Assembly (NCBI GenBank): GCA_030441535.1
Contig: JAUJFZ010000001.1
Coordinates: 90,001 to 154,000, forward strand
Reading direction: 5' to 3'
From: Betaproteobacteria bacterium LSUCC0117
Lineage (GTDB): Bacteria > Pseudomonadota > Gammaproteobacteria > Burkholderiales > Burkholderiaceae_C
DNA length: 64,000 bases
Shown here: one piece after another, positions 63,680 to 64,000 of the stretch
Layout: each line of letters opens with the position of its first letter
Numbering within the stretch: position 1 is the stretch's first letter
Program-made: the position numbers and the translations under genes
Notes under the pieces: generated by a model
Told to the model about the DNA's origin: nothing
The model's database searches: none
What the model saw: only the letters and a program-made list of their open reading frames with translations

Positions 63680-64000
63680 TCAGGTATCTCGCGAGCGATA
63701 GGGCTCTTCAAAGCTCAAGAAATCGTCTTCGCCGATAGCGTCAGCCATCCATTGCTGCACGCTTTTGAGCGCCAAAATACGGTTGGCATACGCGCGGCTT
63801 GTCGCGTTGATGGGGAGGCCGTAACTTTGAATTCGCATGATGGTTGGTGCGAAATATGCGTCTACCGCGGAGAACGCGCCGAATAGCATCGGGCCTTTGC
63901 TGTTCGCGAGGTTCTGAGCCCAAATGGACTCGATACGCGCCAGGTCATCACGCAGTCCGGCGTGCTTGGCATAGAGGTCGACGCCAACGTCTTGCAAGTC
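63680..64000 (-). CDS. Glutathione S-transferase, C-terminal part (N-terminus outside window)
   Basis: At least 106 residues of the alpha-helical GST C-terminal domain: ARIESIWAQNLAN, GPMLFGAFSAVDAYFAPTIMRIQSYGL, and AYANRILALKSVQQWMADAI. The reading frame is still open at the window edge, so the thioredoxin-like N-terminal domain lies beyond 64000. The F/SAVDAYFAP segment matches GST helix 6. Stop lies four bases before the cca ATG. Confidence 0.85.
   Translation of the reverse strand, partial: DLQDVGVDLYAKHAGLRDDLARIESIWAQNLANSKGPMLFGAFSAVDAYFAPTIMRIQSYGLPINATSRAYANRILALKSVQQWMADAIGEDDFLSFEEPYRSRDT

Overview
The window is a compact chromosomal segment from a betaproteobacterium, almost certainly of the order Burkholderiales. 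Signs of this are the tandem double-length UvrA, the neighbourhoods corC-lnt-glyQ-glyS-gmhB-plsC, riboswitch-ahcY-tlyA-metF, rplM-rpsI-DUF6776-bactofilin-erpA-anmK-M23-tyrS and folB-SDR-MidA, and a LiuR-type leucine catabolism locus. I see no prophage, insertion sequence, CRISPR array, toxin-antitoxin pair or integrase. No gene-free stretch exceeds about 265 bases.

Layout. 1-2663: the 3' part of an rRNA operon (23S, 5S, terminator). 2691-11912: an MBL-fold hydrolase, then a collinear run of envelope and translation genes (corC, lnt, glyQS, gmhB, plsC, YgjP-like peptidase). 11957-21875: a perfect 24-bp palindrome in front of a LiuR-like MerR regulator, followed by closely spaced genes for a thioesterase, isovaleryl-CoA dehydrogenase, carbonic anhydrase, AceK, a thiolase, an acyl-CoA dehydrogenase and the Trk potassium system. 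21911-25731: rhodanese, a YchJ-like protein and a minus-strand AraC/ribokinase/nucleoside hydrolase operon. 25835-31192: the second half of leucine breakdown (liuB, liuC, liuD, liuE). 31217-34687: small accessory genes, including an internally deleted RhtB-type exporter remnant and a YbaK-DUF1289 fusion. 34780-45249: the 1961-residue UvrA, an MFS transporter, an S-adenosylhomocysteine riboswitch with ahcY, tlyA and metF. 45260-52996: rlmJ, rplM-rpsI, bactofilin locus, erpA, anmK, M23 peptidase, tyrS. 52993-64000: CDF transporter, dtd, ybeY-phoH, ruvAB, phosphatase, lipoprotein, ttcA, folB, pteridine-reductase-like SDR, MidA, DUF2905, cca and a truncated glutathione S-transferase.

How the genes work together. 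LiuA, LiuB/LiuD, LiuC and LiuE carry isovaleryl-CoA to acetoacetate and acetyl-CoA. The adjacent thiolase can process acetoacetyl-CoA, carbonic anhydrase can supply bicarbonate for the biotin carboxylase, and AceK sets flux into the glyoxylate bypass when acetyl-CoA is the carbon source. That functional grouping is my inference from gene order. AhcY and MetF belong to the methyl cycle, and the riboswitch places ahcY under control of its own substrate.

I did not find a clearly new multi-gene system. The observations most worth checking are a GmhB that has lost both acidic residues of HAD motif IV, the precisely deleted RhtB remnant, the YbaK-DUF1289 fusion, and a degenerate zinc module in the first half of the tandem UvrA.
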